Assembly: GCA_003427395.1 (NCBI GenBank)
Contig: BFEA01000557.1
Coordinates: 806,869 to 836,797, forward strand
Length of the DNA: 29,929 bases
Direction of reading: 5' to 3'
Source of the DNA: Chara braunii
Lineage: Eukaryota; Streptophyta; Charophyceae; Charales; Characeae
Below the pieces are notes generated by a model. It ran no database searches. It saw nothing but the letters and a program-made list of their open reading frames with translations, and was not told the DNA's origin. A program made the position numbers and the translations under genes. Below are positions 28,385 through 29,929 of the stretch, piece after piece (position 1 is the stretch's first letter; every line of letters begins with the position of its first letter).

Positions 28385-29929
28385 TCACCATCAATATCAC
28401 AGAGTTACCAGGCAGGTATGTGTATACCAAGTTCTCTGATTATGCACAGGGTTTGTCTGTACTTATACTGAATTGTCTGAGCCCACACTGGGTTGCCTAG
28501 GCCTGTTTTGCAGTTTGTCTGAGTCTGGTTCGTATGAGTCAAAGTTTTTATGAACTGGGGTTACCATTAGTCCACTGGGTATAGGCGCAAGGCCACGAGA
28601 GTTCCCTCTGCGAACAGCTCTCAATTTAGCTCCTCAACTTCGAGATATAAACCCAACACGAATGGTCCTGATCCCTTAGATAGCAAGGCTTGGGGTGCTA
28701 TTGACGGAGGACCACCCTATCCCTCACGTACGACTGCACAGACAGATCCCCCTCCCTCCCAAAGGCGAATCACGAATTCAATCAGAGCATGTTCACCCCC
28801 TGATCTGGCCTTTGTTAAAGATGGACACTCTTGCGATAGGCTCAGACGACACCACACGGTTCATTATGCACAGAGTGCGGGGCAACGTCAACAGAAGTCC
28901 CCTTGACCCGAATAGCGCAACTACGATCTCCACTCATGCGTCACACATTACTTTTGTTATTGATACGTGTGAAGCTCATATCTGAATCTCGCCTAATGCC
29001 GAACTAGTTACGAGACCATCCCAAATACCTCACTCAAAGGATCTCAAAGAAAATATAGGCCCCGCTCAGTCTGCCCTCGAGTACCATAGCTCAGGGGAAA
29101 CACAACAAAACGCATAATTACTCACCAAACTCACTCCTCAGACATAGAGCCTTCTGCTCTCGCACCCTCAAAAGAAAAGAAAATTTAACAATTAAGACCC
29201 GGTTCTACCTAAAACATCACAACACATCGCAACACATCACAACATTTTATGAGATTTTGTCTTGTGCGTAATTAGGTTCTGCAATCCGACCCACAAGTGA
29301 GTTGGCATACCAGAACCCAATTGAACGTTTCTCTGAGTATCGCATAATGTGAACTGTGTGTACTTTTCTCAACCTATAAATGCACTTTGATTCCCGGTAG
29401 CTTACCCGTTACCTATTATACACTTGAGTCAGCTAAAATTAAAGTGCAGATCACTAATCCCCGTCGAGTAAATATTTAGCCAGCAGGTAAGCGACTTTCC
29501 TCATAACTAGTTTTCTCTTGTTCATTACTCAAAGCTAGACCATCACGCTCAATTCAGTCCGAGCAGCTGTGAGAGTAGCACAAGAGTCCTTCGGTAGCGT
29601 CGAGTGACTGGCAAAAAAAAAAAAAAAATACCTTTATTAAGAGCGAAAACTTCAGAAGAGTTCAGGGCCAACAGGAAAACTAGCCCCCTTGCTGTGCAAA
29701 GTTATTTGGCCCTTCCAAGACACTACCCACTCACCCTACCAAACGGCCTTGTCAGGATTACGTGGGAACCCAACATCTAGAATCTTATTAAAGTTCTTTC
29801 GATTTTGTTTGTTATCAACCACTCCATTAAGCGGCGTGACCTTTCGATACCCAAGTATACTTAGCTGTCAGTTTAGTCCTTTCGGTCTCGCAGCCACTAC
29901 TCCCGTTAAAGATGGCTGGTCTTCGCGTG
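28385..29929 (-). other. LTR sequence without a supported gene (second copy)
   Basis: Counterpart of 9333-10860 with scattered substitutions and small indels. A poly-A tract is at about 29613-29628. The plus-strand frame at 28695-28985 arises from changed bases and is not matched intact in the other copy. Confidence 0.4.

Larger units (their letters stand above)
25117..29929 (-). mobile_element. 5' LTR of the gypsy element, cut by window end
   Basis: Direct repeat of 6065-10860. Bases 25170-27899 are identical to 6118-8847 including every ambiguous base. The remaining part differs by several percent. The minus-strand end ...GTGCGACA lies next to the primer-binding site. The 5' part of this LTR, presumably with family C, is beyond the window. 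Confidence 0.93.

Noticed and set aside
1-29929. tRNA, rRNA, CRISPR arrays and bacterial regulatory sites
   Set aside because: None seen; the repeats are microsatellites, LTRs and short tandem units without CRISPR spacing.

Overview
This is eukaryotic, almost certainly invertebrate-animal, repeat DNA. There are no bacterial-type operons, microsatellites are long ((TA)n, (GA)n, poly-A), and the only recognisable large coding unit is a Ty3/gypsy-type LTR retrotransposon on the minus strand. No host housekeeping gene, tRNA, rRNA or CRISPR array was recognised. The species cannot be named from the sequence.

Layout. (1) Positions 1-231: a hammerhead ribozyme and a second hairpin sit between two (TA)n tracts whose edges are inverted repeats of each other. 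(2) From 497 to about 2720, plus strand: the start of an LTR-like sequence (TGTCGGAGGG...) carrying a conserved ~150-residue reading frame, here called family C, followed by a family B-like frame. (3) About 2720-6064: unrecognised sequence, GC-rich around 3.9-4.9 kb, with a (GA)n tract at 5.7 kb. (4) 6065-14044, minus strand: the 3' LTR of the gypsy element, about 8 kb including a 570-base gap. It ends in CGACA and probably begins TGTCG, and it contains its own reading frames (families A, B and C). (5) 14045-17003: the region between pol and the LTR, with tandem repeats, a small hairpin array, and a plus-strand reading frame with its own TATA box. (6) 17004-22745: gag-protease-RT-RNase H-integrase, all one ancestral frame, now broken by many stops and two compensating frameshifts. 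(7) 22817-24782: a leader array of overlapping accessory frames (three family A, two family B). (8) 25095-25112: primer-binding site. (9) 25117-29929: the 5' LTR, truncated by the window end.

If both LTRs are equally long, the element is about 27 kb, a giant LTR retrotransposon. Its most unusual property is an expanded set of small paralogous proteins that match no family I recognise. They occur both in the leader before gag and inside the LTRs. Family C survives in two diverged inverted copies that differ mostly at third codon positions, so at least that protein has been under selection. The names A, B and C are mine and imply no function.

Caution on the assembly: 2.73 kb of the two LTRs is identical down to every ambiguous base, while flanking LTR sequence differs by about 6%. 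The LTR sequence in that block is therefore probably one consensus placed twice.
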